Part shown: positions 8,249 to 16,900 of the stretch, one piece after another
How positions within the stretch are numbered: the first letter of the stretch is position 1
How the letters are laid out: each line of letters opens with the position of its first letter
Source of the DNA: Fen-999 sp964469455
GTDB lineage: Bacteria; Pseudomonadota; Gammaproteobacteria; Burkholderiales; Rhodocyclaceae
Assembly: GCA_964469455.1 (NCBI GenBank)
Contig: CAYXZX010000029.1
Location: 1 to 20,888, forward strand
Length of the DNA: 20,888 nucleotides
Direction of reading: 5' to 3'
Position numbers and translations under genes: made by a program
The notes under the pieces: generated by a model
Database searches by the model: none
The model's input: only the letters and a program-made list of their open reading frames with translations
What the model was told of the DNA's origin: nothing

Positions 8249-8708
8249 AGTGACGAATCAACTCCAATGGATAGCGCCGACCGGCGAGATAGTCCTGCAC
8301 GCACTGCCAGATCAGCGGGCTGCGATGACTGACTTTCGAAGCCTCGATTTCCCCGGGCGTCAGCCATAGCGCCCTGACGATACCGGCGTCGAGCGCGCGG
8401 CCCGTGTCTTCCTCGCCCAGCTCGCCGGCGAAGGCAAAACGCAGGTAGGTGATGTCGCCCGTGTTTGTTTTTCTTGGCCGGGGCCATTGATAAACGCCGA
8501 CCAGCGCCGTCGGCCGGAAACGCCAGGCCGTTTCCTCCAGGGCCTCGCGCGCGCAGGCATCCACGAGCGACTCGCCGGGGTCGAGATGACCGGCGGGCTG
8601 ATTGAAGCGCAAACCGTCTTCGGTCTCTTCTTCGATCAGCAGAAATCGTCCGGCCCGCTCGATCACGGCGGCGACGGTGACGTTGGGCTTCCAGGCTCGA
8701 TCGTTCAT
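8241..8708 (-). CDS. nudJ: NudJ-like Nudix hydrolase
   Basis: This 155-residue protein has a near-canonical Nudix box at 40-62: Gly40, Glu46, then R-E-A-L-E-E (54-59), which binds the metal-diphosphate. The glycine near the end of the motif is Ala61. The C-terminal segment (HRSPLIWQC, DYLAGRRYPLE) and the position directly before mnmA point to the NudJ group, which hydrolyses thiamine diphosphate intermediates and nucleoside triphosphates. No Shine-Dalgarno precedes its ATG. A -10-like TAAAAT ends six bases upstream, so the mRNA may be leaderless. The last 8 bases overlap mnmA. A copy of the dispersed repeat lies inside its 3' end. Confidence 0.88.
   Translation of the reverse strand: MNDRAWKPNVTVAAVIERAGRFLLIEEETEDGLRFNQPAGHLDPGESLVDACAREALEETAWRFRPTALVGVYQWPRPRKTNTGDITYLRFAFAGELGEEDTGRALDAGIVRALWLTPGEIEASKVSHRSPLIWQCVQDYLAGRRYPLELIRHYG
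8307..8337 (-). repeat. Dispersed repeat, copy C (inside nudJ)
   Basis: On the coding strand of nudJ it reads GAAAGTCAG exactly, with a degenerate tail ending GATCTGG. It matches the waaF copy at 24 of 31 positions. It encodes KVSHRSPLIW, a stretch that looks native to the family, so this copy may be convergence and not insertion. Confidence 0.4.
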
Positions 8709-8750
8709 GGCCCGATTTTACCGGGCCAATTCCGATAAAATCTGCATTTT
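8709..8750. promoter_or_regulatory. Divergent promoter region between nudJ and ilvE
   Basis: The inverted repeat GATTTTA (8714-8720) / TAAAATC (8736-8742) gives a -10-like TAAAAT on each strand, pointing outward. The right one would start ilvE RNA near 8748. The left one would start nudJ RNA at about its own ATG. A second inverted repeat, GGCCCG (8709-8714) / CGGGCC (8722-8727), abuts the nudJ start codon and could be an operator or hairpin. -35 elements are poor on both sides. Each would overlap the opposite -10, suggesting exclusive use. Confidence 0.45.
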
Positions 8751-8778
8751 GCGACAGCCCTCCCTGGAGACTCCGATC

Positions 8779-9699
8779 ATGTCCATGGCCGACCGCGACG
8801 GCTTCATCTGGTACGACGGCAAGCTCGTGCCCTGGCGCGATGCCACCACCCACGTGCTGACCCATTCCCTCCATTACGGCCTGGCGGTCTTCGAGGGCGT
8901 GCGCGCGTACAAGACGGTCGATGGCACGGCCATTTTCCGGCTCAAGGAACATACCGAGCGCCTGTTCAACTCCGCCCACATCTACCGCATGCCCATGCCC
9001 TGGGACCGCGCCACGCTGATGGAAGCGCAGAAGGAGGTCGTGCGCGCCAACAAGCTCGAATCCTGCTACCTGCGGCCGATCGCCTTCTACGGCTCCGAGA
9101 AGATGGGCGTGTCGCCGAAGGGCGCCAAGACCCACGTCGCCATCGCCGCCTGGCCGTGGGGCGCCTATCTCGGCGAGGAAGGCATGGAGAAGGGCATCCG
9201 CGTCAAGACTTCGAGCCACGCCCGCCACCACGTGAATGTCTCGATGTGCCGAGCGAAATATTCCGGCACCTACGCCAACTCGATCCTCGCCAACATGGAG
9301 GCCGTCGAGCACGGCTACGACGAGGCGCTGCTGCTCGACGTCGACGGCTTCGTCGCCGAGGGCGCCGGCGAGAACCTGTTCGTCGTCAAGGACGGCCAGA
9401 TCTACGAGCCGGAAATCGCCTCGGCGCTGATCGGCATCACCCGCGCCTCGGTCCACGCGCTGGCGAAGGAACTCGGCTACTCGGTGATATCGAAACGCCT
9501 GACCCGCGACGACCTCTACATCGCCGACGAGGCCTTCTTCACCGGCACCGCCGCCGAAGTGACGCCGATCCGCGAACTCGACGGCCGCCAGATCGGCGAA
9601 GGACGGCGCGGCCCGATCACCACGAAAATCCAGAGCCTCTTTTTCGACGTGGTCAACGGCAAAGTGCCGGCCCATGCCGACTGGCTCACCAAGGTCTGA
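8779..9699 (+). CDS. ilvE: Branched-chain amino acid aminotransferase
   Basis: The 306-residue fold-type IV PLP aminotransferase carries its PLP lysine at Lys160 (RAKYSGTYANS), the same number as in E. coli IlvE. It also has the GFVAEGAGENLFVVKDG and ITRASVHALAKELG segments typical of the family. It catalyses the last step of valine, leucine and isoleucine synthesis, with glutamate as amino donor. The frame stays open further upstream, but the start at 8779 fits family length and has CTGGAGA eight bases before it. An earlier start at 8602 would overlap nudJ and erase the promoter region. The zinc-finger gene follows after 10 bases, so this is the head of a tight operon. Confidence 0.96.
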   Translation: MSMADRDGFIWYDGKLVPWRDATTHVLTHSLHYGLAVFEGVRAYKTVDGTAIFRLKEHTERLFNSAHIYRMPMPWDRATLMEAQKEVVRANKLESCYLRPIAFYGSEKMGVSPKGAKTHVAIAAWPWGAYLGEEGMEKGIRVKTSSHARHHVNVSMCRAKYSGTYANSILANMEAVEHGYDEALLLDVDGFVAEGAGENLFVVKDGQIYEPEIASALIGITRASVHALAKELGYSVISKRLTRDDLYIADEAFFTGTAAEVTPIRELDGRQIGEGRRGPITTKIQSLFFDVVNGKVPAHADWLTKV

Positions 9700-9709
9700 G
9701 GACAGCACG

Positions 9710-9910
9710 ATGGCCGAAATCAACGAAACCGTCCGCGAAGTCGCCGTTACCGCGCACGACCTGCCGCTGCATTGCCCGCGCCCCGGCGCGCCGCTTTGGG
9801 CGCGGCATCCGCGCGTCTTCCTCGACGTGCTGAAAGGCGACGAAGCCGTCTGTCCGTACTGCGGCACGAAGTACCGCTTCACCGGCGAGAAGCCGAAGGG
9901 ACATCATTAA
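9710..9910 (+). CDS. Small CHCC zinc-finger protein
   Basis: The 66-residue protein has Cys22, His33, Cys48 and Cys51 in the zf-CHCC (PF10276) arrangement, with the CPYCGTKYRF knuckle at 48-57. The family is related to the zinc-binding NDUFS6 subunit of mitochondrial complex I. The role of the free-standing bacterial protein is not settled. The start at 9710 has TGAGGA, overlapping the ilvE stop, eight bases upstream. An in-frame ATG at 9674 lies inside ilvE and lacks support. Its TAA stop is nested in the start of waaF (ATTAA), implying coupling. Position between ilvE and waaF fits other betaproteobacteria. Confidence 0.88.
   Translation: MAEINETVREVAVTAHDLPLHCPRPGAPLWARHPRVFLDVLKGDEAVCPYCGTKYRFTGEKPKGHH
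9895..9910 (+). promoter_or_regulatory. Ribosome site and ATT start of waaF, overlapping the upstream TAA
   Basis: GAAGG (9895-9899) lies six bases before ATT (9906-9908), which overlaps the TAA stop of the zinc-finger gene (9908-9910). This is the stop-start geometry normally made by ATGA or TAATG. In-frame codons from 9843 to 9953 contain no ATG, GTG or TTG. Confidence 0.55.
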
Positions 9911-10913
9911 CAAGCTGCTGGTCGTCGCGCCGTCCTGGATCGGCGACACCATCATGATGCAGCCGCTGCTCATGCGGCTGCGCCAGCAGCGGCCCGACGC
10001 CGAGATTCACGTCCTGGCGCCGGCCTGGAGCGCCCCCCTGCTGGCGCGCATGCCCGAGGTCGCGGCCGTCATCGAAAACCCCTTCGCGCATGGCCAGTTC
10101 GACTGGGCCGGCCGCAAGGCCCTAGGCAGGCATCTCGGGAAGACCGGCTTTACCCAGGCCTATGTGCTGCCGAACTCCTGGAAGTCCGCGCTGGTGCCGT
10201 TCTTTGCCGGCATCCCGAAACGCACCGGCTACCACGGCGAGGCGCGCTACTTTCTGCTCAACGACCGTCACCGCCTCGATGCCGCTGCGATGCCGCGGCT
10301 GGTCGACCGCTACGCCGCACTCGCCGGACCACTGGTCGGGCCGACGCCGAATCCGCGCCTCACGTCCTCGCCCGAGCAACAGCGCGCCGTCCGCGCCGCG
10401 CTTGGCCTGCCGCCGGACGTCGCGCCGATCATCTTCTGTCCGGGCGCCGAATACGGTCCCGCCAAGCGCTGGCCGGCACGGCATTTCGCCGACCTTGCAC
10501 TGAAAGTCAGCCGTGGCGGCACGCCGGTCTGGGCGATCGGTTCGGCCAAGGATGCCGAAGCCGGCGCCGAGATCGAGCGCCTTGCCGATGGCGCCGCGCA
10601 AAACCTTTGCGGCCGCACCAATCTCGGGCAGGCCATCGACCTGATCGCCGGCGCACGCGCCGTGGTCAGCAACGACTCCGGCCTGATGCACGTCGCCGCC
10701 GCGCTCGACCGGCCGCTGGCGGCGATCTATGGTTCCTCCAGTCCCGGCTATACGCCGCCGCTGTCGCCGCGTGCGAAAATAGTCTCGCTCGGCCTCGCGT
10801 GCAGTCCCTGCTTCAAGCGCGAGTGTCCGCTGCAAGGCGCCGACCGGATGCGCTGCCTGAACGACGTATCCCCGGAACGCGTGCTCGCTACCCTGGAAAC
10901 CAGCGATGCCTGA
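9906..10913 (+). CDS. waaF: Lipopolysaccharide heptosyltransferase II (probable ATT start)
   Basis: This glycosyltransferase family 9 enzyme adds the second heptose from ADP-heptose to the inner LPS core at the cytoplasmic membrane. From the ATT at 9906 it has 335 residues. The N-terminus reads NKLLVVAPSWIGDTIMMQPLL, with Asp14 in the position of WaaC catalytic Asp13. AKRWP (Lys187) and NDSGLMHVAAA (Asp257) match the nucleotide-sugar site, and YGSSSPGYTPPLS plus the CLNDV tail are characteristic of WaaF. The first ATG (9954) would delete the first strand and Asp14, so the gene must begin earlier. ATT, with GAAGG six bases upstream, is the best candidate, with CTG at 9915 as the alternative. 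The 3' end overlaps the next gene by 8 bases. Confidence 0.9.
   Translation: MNKLLVVAPSWIGDTIMMQPLLMRLRQQRPDAEIHVLAPAWSAPLLARMPEVAAVIENPFAHGQFDWAGRKALGRHLGKTGFTQAYVLPNSWKSALVPFFAGIPKRTGYHGEARYFLLNDRHRLDAAAMPRLVDRYAALAGPLVGPTPNPRLTSSPEQQRAVRAALGLPPDVAPIIFCPGAEYGPAKRWPARHFADLALKVSRGGTPVWAIGSAKDAEAGAEIERLADGAAQNLCGRTNLGQAIDLIAGARAVVSNDSGLMHVAAALDRPLAAIYGSSSPGYTPPLSPRAKIVSLGLACSPCFKRECPLQGADRMRCLNDVSPERVLATLETSDA
10502..10532 (+). repeat. Dispersed repeat, copy B (inside waaF)
   Basis: It reads GAAAGTCAGC at the head and CACGCCGGTC at the tail, with a GGCG-GCA-CGCC mini-hairpin in the middle. It lies in frame within waaF and encodes KVSRGGTPVW, a surface turn between the two domains. Confidence 0.5.
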
Positions 10914-11331
10914 CAAGCCGATCTTCCCGACTCCGCAAGATGCGGAGGCCGCCTTCTACGACGCCATCGAACAGGGCAACCTGGACCAGTTGATGCAGGT
11001 CTGGGCCGAGGACGAGGAGATCGTCTGCGTGCATCCCGGGGGCCCGCGCCTGACCGGCTATGCCGCCATCCGCGACACATGGCGGCGCATCTTCGAAGGC
11101 GGCGTCAAGTTCCGCATCCGCCTGTCGGACGGCACCGCCGTGCAGACGCCTTTCAGCGCCGTGCATACCGTCATCGAACATGTCTCGGTGCGCGACGACG
11201 AATCGCAACGGGCGCCCGTGGTCGCCACCAATGTCTTCGTCCGCAGCGCACTGGGTTGGCGCATGGTGTTGCACCACGCCTCGCCGGCGCCGCCGGCAGC
11301 CCTCGCGGAAGCACCCAAGACTTTGCATTAG
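10906..11331 (+). CDS. NTF2-like (SnoaL/DUF4440-type) protein
   Basis: The 141-residue protein has the cone-shaped NTF2-like fold pattern. An N-terminal helix (DAEAAFYDAIEQGNLDQLMQ, about 12-31) is followed by VWAEDEEIVCVHPGG, then TGYAAIRDTWRRIF and strands ending in WRMVLHHAS. This subgroup is common in proteobacteria next to housekeeping genes. No catalytic assignment is safe; it may bind a small ligand or act in detoxification. It overlaps waaF by 8 bases (ATGCCTGA), so it is translationally coupled, and algC follows after 29 bases. Confidence 0.82.
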   Translation: MPDKPIFPTPQDAEAAFYDAIEQGNLDQLMQVWAEDEEIVCVHPGGPRLTGYAAIRDTWRRIFEGGVKFRIRLSDGTAVQTPFSAVHTVIEHVSVRDDESQRAPVVATNVFVRSALGWRMVLHHASPAPPAALAEAPKTLH

Positions 11332-11360
11332 TCCCCAAGCATCTTTTTCGGAGCCTCGCC

Positions 11361-12752
11361 ATGACCCCCATCGCCCCCGAAATCTTCAAGGCCTACGACA
11401 TTCGCGGCATCGTCGACAAATCGCTCACCGTCGATGCGGTGCGCACCATCGGCCAGGCCATCGGCTCGGAAGCGCGCGACCGCGGCGTCGGCACCATCGC
11501 CGTCGGCCGCGACGGCCGCCTGTCCGGCCCGGCGCTGGCTGGCGCATTGGCCGAGGGCATCAACGCCGCCGGCGTGGACGTGGTCGACATCGGCTGCGTG
11601 CCGACGCCCGTCACCTACTTCGCCGCCTTCGAACTCGGCACCGAAAGCTGCGTCTCCGTCACCGGCAGCCACAACCCGCCCGACTACAACGGCCTGAAGA
11701 TGGTGCTCGGCGGCCAGACGCTGTTCGGCCCGCTGATCCAGGACTTGAAGAAGCGCATCGACCAGGGTCGCCTGCACACGGGCACGGGCAAGTTGCGTCA
11801 CGCCGATGTCAGGGAGGCGTACCTGAAGCGCATCGTCGGCGACGTGAAGATCGCCCGGCCGATGAAGATCGTCGTCGACTGCGGCAACGGCGTGGCCGGC
11901 GGCTTCGCGCCCGAACTGTTCCGCCGCATGGGCTGCGAGGTCATCGAACTGTTCTGCGAAGTCGACGGCCAGTTCCCCAACCACCATCCCGACCCCTCCA
12001 AGCCGGAGAACCTCAGGGACGTCATCCGCGTGCTGAAGGAAACCGACGCCGAACTCGGGCTGGCCTTCGACGGCGACGGTGACCGCCTGGGCGTGGTCAC
12101 CAAGGACGGCGAGATCATCTACCCCGACCGCCAGCTGATGCTCTTCGCTGCCGACGTGCTGGCGCGCAACCCCGGCGCGCAGATCATCTTCGACGTGAAG
12201 TGCTCGCGCTGGGTGGCCGAGTCGGTGCGTCACCAGGGCGGCAGGCCGCTGATGTGGAACACCGGCCACGCCTTCATCAAGGCCAAGCTCAAGGAGACCG
12301 GCGCGCCGCTGGCCGGCGAGATGAGCGGCCACGCGTTCTTCAAGGAACGCTGGTATGGCTTCGACGACGGCCTGTACGCGTGCGCGCGCCTGCTGGAGAT
12401 CATCTCGCGCTGGCGGGATGCCAACTGGCCGCTCAAGCATCTGCCCAACGCCATCTCGACGCCCGAGCTCAACATCAAGATGAACGAGGGCGAGCCGCAC
12501 GCGCTGATCGCGAAGCTGCAGAAGGAAGGCCGGTTCCCCGGTGCGCGCGAACTGATCACCATCGACGGCGTGCGCGCCGAATACGCCGATGGCTTCGGCC
12601 TCGCCCGTGCCTCGAACACCACGCCCGTCGTGGTGCTCCGCTTCGAGGCCGACAGCCAGGTGGCACTGGAGCGCATCCAGGAGGCCTTCAAGGCGGCCCT
12701 GATCGGCGTCTGGCCAGGGCTGACTTTCAGCTTCGACCACGCCGGCCATTGA
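11361..12752 (+). CDS. algC: Phosphomannomutase/phosphoglucomutase (AlgC type)
   Basis: The 463-residue alpha-D-phosphohexomutase has all four functional loops: phosphoserine loop TGSHNP (Ser103), metal loop DGDGDR (Asp237, Asp239, Asp241), sugar loop GEMSGH (319-324) and phosphate loop RASNTTP (416-422). It interconverts hexose 1- and 6-phosphates and so supplies precursors for LPS core, O-antigen or exopolysaccharide, which fits its place after waaF. The frame is open from 11079, but the start at 11361 matches the AlgC N-terminus (IFKAYDIRGIVD) and has CGGAG seven bases upstream, whereas earlier starts overlap the NTF2-like gene. The 3' end contains a reverse copy of the dispersed repeat. 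Confidence 0.95.
   Translation: MTPIAPEIFKAYDIRGIVDKSLTVDAVRTIGQAIGSEARDRGVGTIAVGRDGRLSGPALAGALAEGINAAGVDVVDIGCVPTPVTYFAAFELGTESCVSVTGSHNPPDYNGLKMVLGGQTLFGPLIQDLKKRIDQGRLHTGTGKLRHADVREAYLKRIVGDVKIARPMKIVVDCGNGVAGGFAPELFRRMGCEVIELFCEVDGQFPNHHPDPSKPENLRDVIRVLKETDAELGLAFDGDGDRLGVVTKDGEIIYPDRQLMLFAADVLARNPGAQIIFDVKCSRWVAESVRHQGGRPLMWNTGHAFIKAKLKETGAPLAGEMSGHAFFKERWYGFDDGLYACARLLEIISRWRDANWPLKHLPNAISTPELNIKMNEGEPHALIAKLQKEGRFPGARELITIDGVRAEYADGFGLARASNTTPVVVLRFEADSQVALERIQEAFKAALIGVWPGLTFSFDHAGH
12698..12728 (-). repeat. Dispersed repeat, copy D (3' end of algC)
   Basis: On the minus strand it begins GAAAGTCAGCC and ends GACGCCGATCAGG, about 26 of 31 positions like the consensus. It ends 24 bases before the algC stop and encodes LIGVWPGLTF on the plus strand. 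Relative to its host gene it is oriented as in the post-stop copies. Confidence 0.5.
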
Positions 12753-12876
12753 CCTGCGGTTGGCCGTCCTCGCCACGAGGACTTGCACTGGATCAAGCGC
12801 CACGGCCGTTGCGGGTCTATATTCAACAAAGGAATAGGTTACGCAACAACGCGAACAACGAGAGGGAAGGCAAAGC

Positions 12877-13776
12877 ATGGCCACATCGCCGGTCGATCAG
12901 CAGAACTCCTTCATCGTTTCCGCCATCCGCCAGATTGACAGTGCCGTCATGGCGCATGTGCGCTGGGTTGCGGATTTCAACAAGTCGCTGATCTGCGGCA
13001 GCCCCATGGACCCGAGCGTGCAGGCGCCCGATGGTTATCGGACCTGCCCGTTCGGCCAGTGGCTTTACGCGGATCGTCCCAAGGAATGGGATGAATGGAG
13101 TGCCGAGTTCGACCACGTCGAAAGCCTGCACCGGGCAATGCATGACAACGCGCGCGCCCTGGTGAAGGAAAAGTCGGGTGGCGCGATTGCGCCCGCCAAC
13201 TACGACCTGTTCATGGAAGCATCGCTGCGTTTTCGCTTCGCGCTGCGCGCACTGTCGTTCCGCCTGATCGACGAGATCTGCCTGATCGATCAGCTGACGG
13301 GCGTCTGGAACCGCAGCTCGATGTTCAAGCGGCTCAATGAAGAGCAGGACCGGACCCTGCGCAGCAACCAGCCCTGTTCCATCTGCATGATGGATCTCGA
13401 TCACTTCAAGCGGATCAACGATACCCACGGCCACATCGCCGGCGACAAGGTCTTGCAGGCCGTCATGGAAATCGCCAGCCGTCGGCTGCGCGCCTACGAC
13501 GCGATTTTCCGCTACGGGGGCGAAGAGTTTCTCTTCTGCCTGCCCAATGCCACGACCGACATCGCGACCGAGGCGATGGAACGACTGCGGCAGCAGATCG
13601 CCGACACCGACATCGTTCTCAGGGATGGCGTGGTCGTGCGGGTAACCGCGTCGTTCGGGGTTGCGCCGCTGTCGGCGACGCAACCGATCGAAACCAGCAT
13701 GGAAGAAGCCGACCGCGCCCTGTTCACCGCCAAGGCCAAGGGCCGCAACAGCGTCTGCCGCTGGGATGTCCAGTAG
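12877..13776 (+). CDS. Zinc-sensing (CZB) diguanylate cyclase, DgcZ-like
   Basis: The 299-residue protein joins an N-terminal CZB zinc-binding domain to a GGDEF domain. The CZB ligands His27, Cys57 (CPFGQW), His85 and His89 match the His22, Cys52, His79, His83 pattern of E. coli DgcZ, in which zinc inhibits c-di-GMP synthesis. The catalytic signature is GGEEF (214-218), with metal Asp173 and an intact inhibitory I-site RAYD (205-208) five residues before it. The cyclase is therefore probably active and product-inhibited. It has no membrane segment. AGGGAAGG lies six bases before ATG. The 124-base gap after algC suggests its own promoter, but no convincing -35/-10 pair was found. Confidence 0.93.
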   Translation: MATSPVDQQNSFIVSAIRQIDSAVMAHVRWVADFNKSLICGSPMDPSVQAPDGYRTCPFGQWLYADRPKEWDEWSAEFDHVESLHRAMHDNARALVKEKSGGAIAPANYDLFMEASLRFRFALRALSFRLIDEICLIDQLTGVWNRSSMFKRLNEEQDRTLRSNQPCSICMMDLDHFKRINDTHGHIAGDKVLQAVMEIASRRLRAYDAIFRYGGEEFLFCLPNATTDIATEAMERLRQQIADTDIVLRDGVVVRVTASFGVAPLSATQPIETSMEEADRALFTAKAKGRNSVCRWDVQ

Positions 13777-13810
13777 CCAACCCAATCACACTCAATCCCT
13801 CGCGATCCTT

Positions 13811-13845
13811 CCGCCGTCATCGGCGGGCCGCCACCGCTGACTTTC
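13811..13845 (-). repeat. Dispersed repeat, copy E, with CCGCCG/CGGCGG hairpin
   Basis: On the minus strand it begins GAAAGTCAGC (13845-13836) and runs through CGCCGATGACGG. The stem CCGCCG (13811-13816) / CGGCGG (13821-13826) with loop TCAT overlaps its tail. It lies between the converging cyclase and hybrid-kinase genes, about 35 bases after the cyclase stop. There is no T-run, so a classical intrinsic terminator is unlikely. Confidence 0.6.
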
Positions 13846-13908
13846 GACAAGATCGCCACCCATCGAACCCGCACGGATCAAGGCCGGCATCGAACAAGCG
13901 CCAGTCGC

Positions 13909-16900
13909 TCACGGCCCCCGGTTCTCCAGCCATTTCAGCAGCGTCTCGTAGAGCCGGGCCGGATTGACGGGCTTGGCGATGTGATCGTTCATCCCGGCAT
14001 CGAGACAACTCCGGCGATCCTCGTCGTAGGCATTGGCGGTCATTGCCAGGATCGGCGTCGCCGCGTTCGGGGAAGCGGCTCCCAAGCCGCGAATGGCGCG
14101 GGTCGCGTCGATGCCGTTCATGACGGGCATCTGCATGTCCATCAGGATCAAGGCATAGTGTTTCGCGCTGGCGAGCGCCAATGCCTGTTCGCCATCTCCG
14201 GCAATGTCGGCGACGAGGCCGATGTCCTGAAGCAGACAGCGCGCGACTTCCTGGTTGATGGGTTCGTCCTCGACGACGAGGATGCGCGCGCCAGCGTGAC
14301 TCGTGCGCAGGCGCATTTCCGCGTCCGAGTCCGCGCAACCCGTCACTGGCGTGACGGCACTCGACGTCCCCTTCTTGAGCGACACCGCGAACCGGAACCT
14401 GCTGCCCGCCCCGGGCGAACTCTCGACGTCGATCCGGCCACCCATCAGTTCGACCAGCCGTTTGCTGATGGCGAGCCCCAATCCGGTCCCGCCGTACTTG
14501 CGGGTCATGCTGTTGTCGGCTTGCTCGAAGTCGCGGAACAGGCGCCCCAGCACCGGGGCGTCGATGCCGATGCCGGTATCCACGACCTCGAAGCGGACGC
14601 GAGCAGTCTCGTTTGTCTCGCCGTCCAAGCGGACGCGTATGACGACGCGGCCCTGAGCGGTAAACTTGACGGCATTGCCGGCCAGATTCACCAAAACCTG
14701 ACCCAGCCGCATGGGGTCTCCCTGAAGCGGCATTCGCGCCAGTGCATCGGGCAGGTCGACGTCCAGCGCCAGCCCTTTCGCCGCCGCCTTGTGGCCAAGA
14801 ATGCTGTGCAGATTGGCCAGCACGTTCCCCAGTTGCAGAGGCTCGTCCTCCAGCACCATGCGCTCGGCTTCGACCTTGGAAATGTCGAGGACGTCGTTGA
14901 GGATGGCGAGCAGGTATTCGGCGGCAGCTTCCGCCTTGTCCAGCTGCTCCAATCCCTTGGGGTCGGTCATGTGCCGCTTCGCCAGGCGGATCATGCCGAG
15001 CGAGCCGTTCATCGGCGTGCGCAACTCATGGCTCATGTTGGCGAGGAAAGCACTCTTGGCACGGTTGGCGGACTCGGCCTTGAAGCGCGCCTCCTTGAGT
15101 TCCGTGATATCGACATGCGTGCCGATGGCCCGCAGCGGATGTCCCTCTGCATCGCGTTCGACAACCTTGCCCCGGCTGAGCACCCAGCGGTAGCCGCCAT
15201 CCCGCCGCCGCATGCGAAATTCGAGGGCGTAATGCCCCGGATCCTGGAGTCGTGCCGCGGCTTCCTGGGTCACGGTGGCCAGTTCGTCAGGATGAAGAAG
15301 GCCGGTCCAGGTACTGACATCCTGCTTGAGGTCACCAATGGCATATCCCAGCATCTGTGCGTAGCCCGGACTGAAATACATCGCGTCGGTCTTGAGGTTC
15401 CAGTCCCAGATGCCCTCCGCCGCCGCATCCATGGCCAGGTTGAATTGCCGGTTCAAGCCTTCGAGCCGATCGCGGGCCACGGAAAGCTCCTCGGTTCGTT
15501 CGGCGACCTTGGCCTCCAGGGTTTCGTTCAGCGCCAGCAATTCGGCCCTGGCCCGCCGCTGCTCGGTCACGTCGATGTCCATCTCGAGAATCGCGGGGGA
15601 ACCATCCTCGGCAAGGAACGGAAAGTTGTAGATCTCGAAAATCTGCCCGGTGGGCAGCGTCCATTCCCAGCGATGCGGTTGCCCCGTCGTGAGCGGCGTG
15701 AATGCCTCGCATTCGACGCACGGAGCATCGCGGTCGAACTGGCTCGCATAGCAAATGTGTTCGACGTTATCGCCGAACGTATTGCGGTAGGCCTGGTTCA
15801 CCCATTCGATGCGGTGGTCCGGCCGGACAATGTCCACAATCACCGGCACCGTGTCGAGAATCCCCAGGAAGCGCTCGCGTTCCGCCCGGATTCTTGCGTT
15901 GGTCGCGACGAGATCCTGCGTGCGGACAGCGACGCGCTCCTCCAATGACGCGTTCAACGCCTGCAGTTGCAATGACTTGTCGTGGCCCGCTTGCAGCAGT
16001 TGCTGCTGATTGCGCCCGATGCGTGCCAGGTCGGCCTGAAGCTGATCGAGTTCATGGATGCCTATCCCGTTCAACTCGACGGAACGACGTTGACTGATGG
16101 CGTTGGCGTTGCTCGCCACGACATCCAGTCCTCGTTTCAAGTGCCGTGCGACGAACCAGGCCAGCCAGATAACAGCAACAATGATCAGTCCGTAGAAGGT
16201 CGCGATGCGCGTGAGTTCCGCCACCATCGGCGCTTCGAATGTCGATCGCTCAATGCCGATCTGGACCGACCAATCGCCGCCGGGGAGGAAACCAACCTTC
16301 GCCAGATAGGCGGTTCCTTCGCGGCTTTTGATCTCAAAGGCATCGCGCCGGTGGCCGCGGATGGCTTCGGCCATCGGCGGATTGACCTGCTTGCCCACCG
16401 TTTCTTCATGCGAAAGGGTTCGGGCGATCAACATGCCATCCCGATCCGTGATGGTCGCCAGCCAGCCCTCGGGAAACTTCAGATCCGTCAACAAGTCGCG
16501 CAAGCCGCCGCAGGGCACGACGCCGCGCAGGACAGCAGTCACCTTGCCATCCCGGACGACCGGGATGCCGATGGCGACGAGCCAGGGCGGCTGCGGGTCC
16601 GCCGCCCCCTTGAGCTGCGAAACAAAGGGACCTGACAGGACGGGCTGGCCGGTCCGCATGACCTGCCGCGCTTCCTCGGGGTGGCCGGCCAGGGGATGTT
16701 CCGAGCCGAAAGGCACGATGGAAGAAAAGACGATGTACCCATCGGCATCGACCAGGGCAATTGATCTGAGCAGATGTTGATTCTGGACGATGCGCCGCGA
16801 CAGTTCGTACAGGCCACGCCAATTCCCCTGCTGCGCATGATCTGATAGCGCCAGGCTCTCGAGCAGCGCCCTCACCCTCTCCACTCGCTCGCTGACAGCC

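Noticed and set aside
8602..8778. 59-residue N-terminal extension of IlvE
   Set aside because: It would overlap nudJ and the divergent promoter. Family length and the ribosome site support the start at 8779.
8149..9882. 577-codon minus-strand open frame across mnmA, nudJ and ilvE
   Set aside because: It is antisense to ilvE and shifted against nudJ and mnmA, and covers three well-supported genes and a promoter region. No family resemblance is seen.
12783..12823. TTGCAC and TATATT as a cyclase promoter
   Set aside because: The spacing is 29 bases, too long for a sigma-70 promoter.
11328..12884. 518-codon minus-strand open frame opposite algC
   Set aside because: algC has all four mutase loops. 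The opposite frame is compositionally biased shadow sequence.
13981..15948. 655-codon plus-strand open frame opposite the hybrid kinase
   Set aside because: It is antisense to the kinase and receiver motifs and has no domain of its own.
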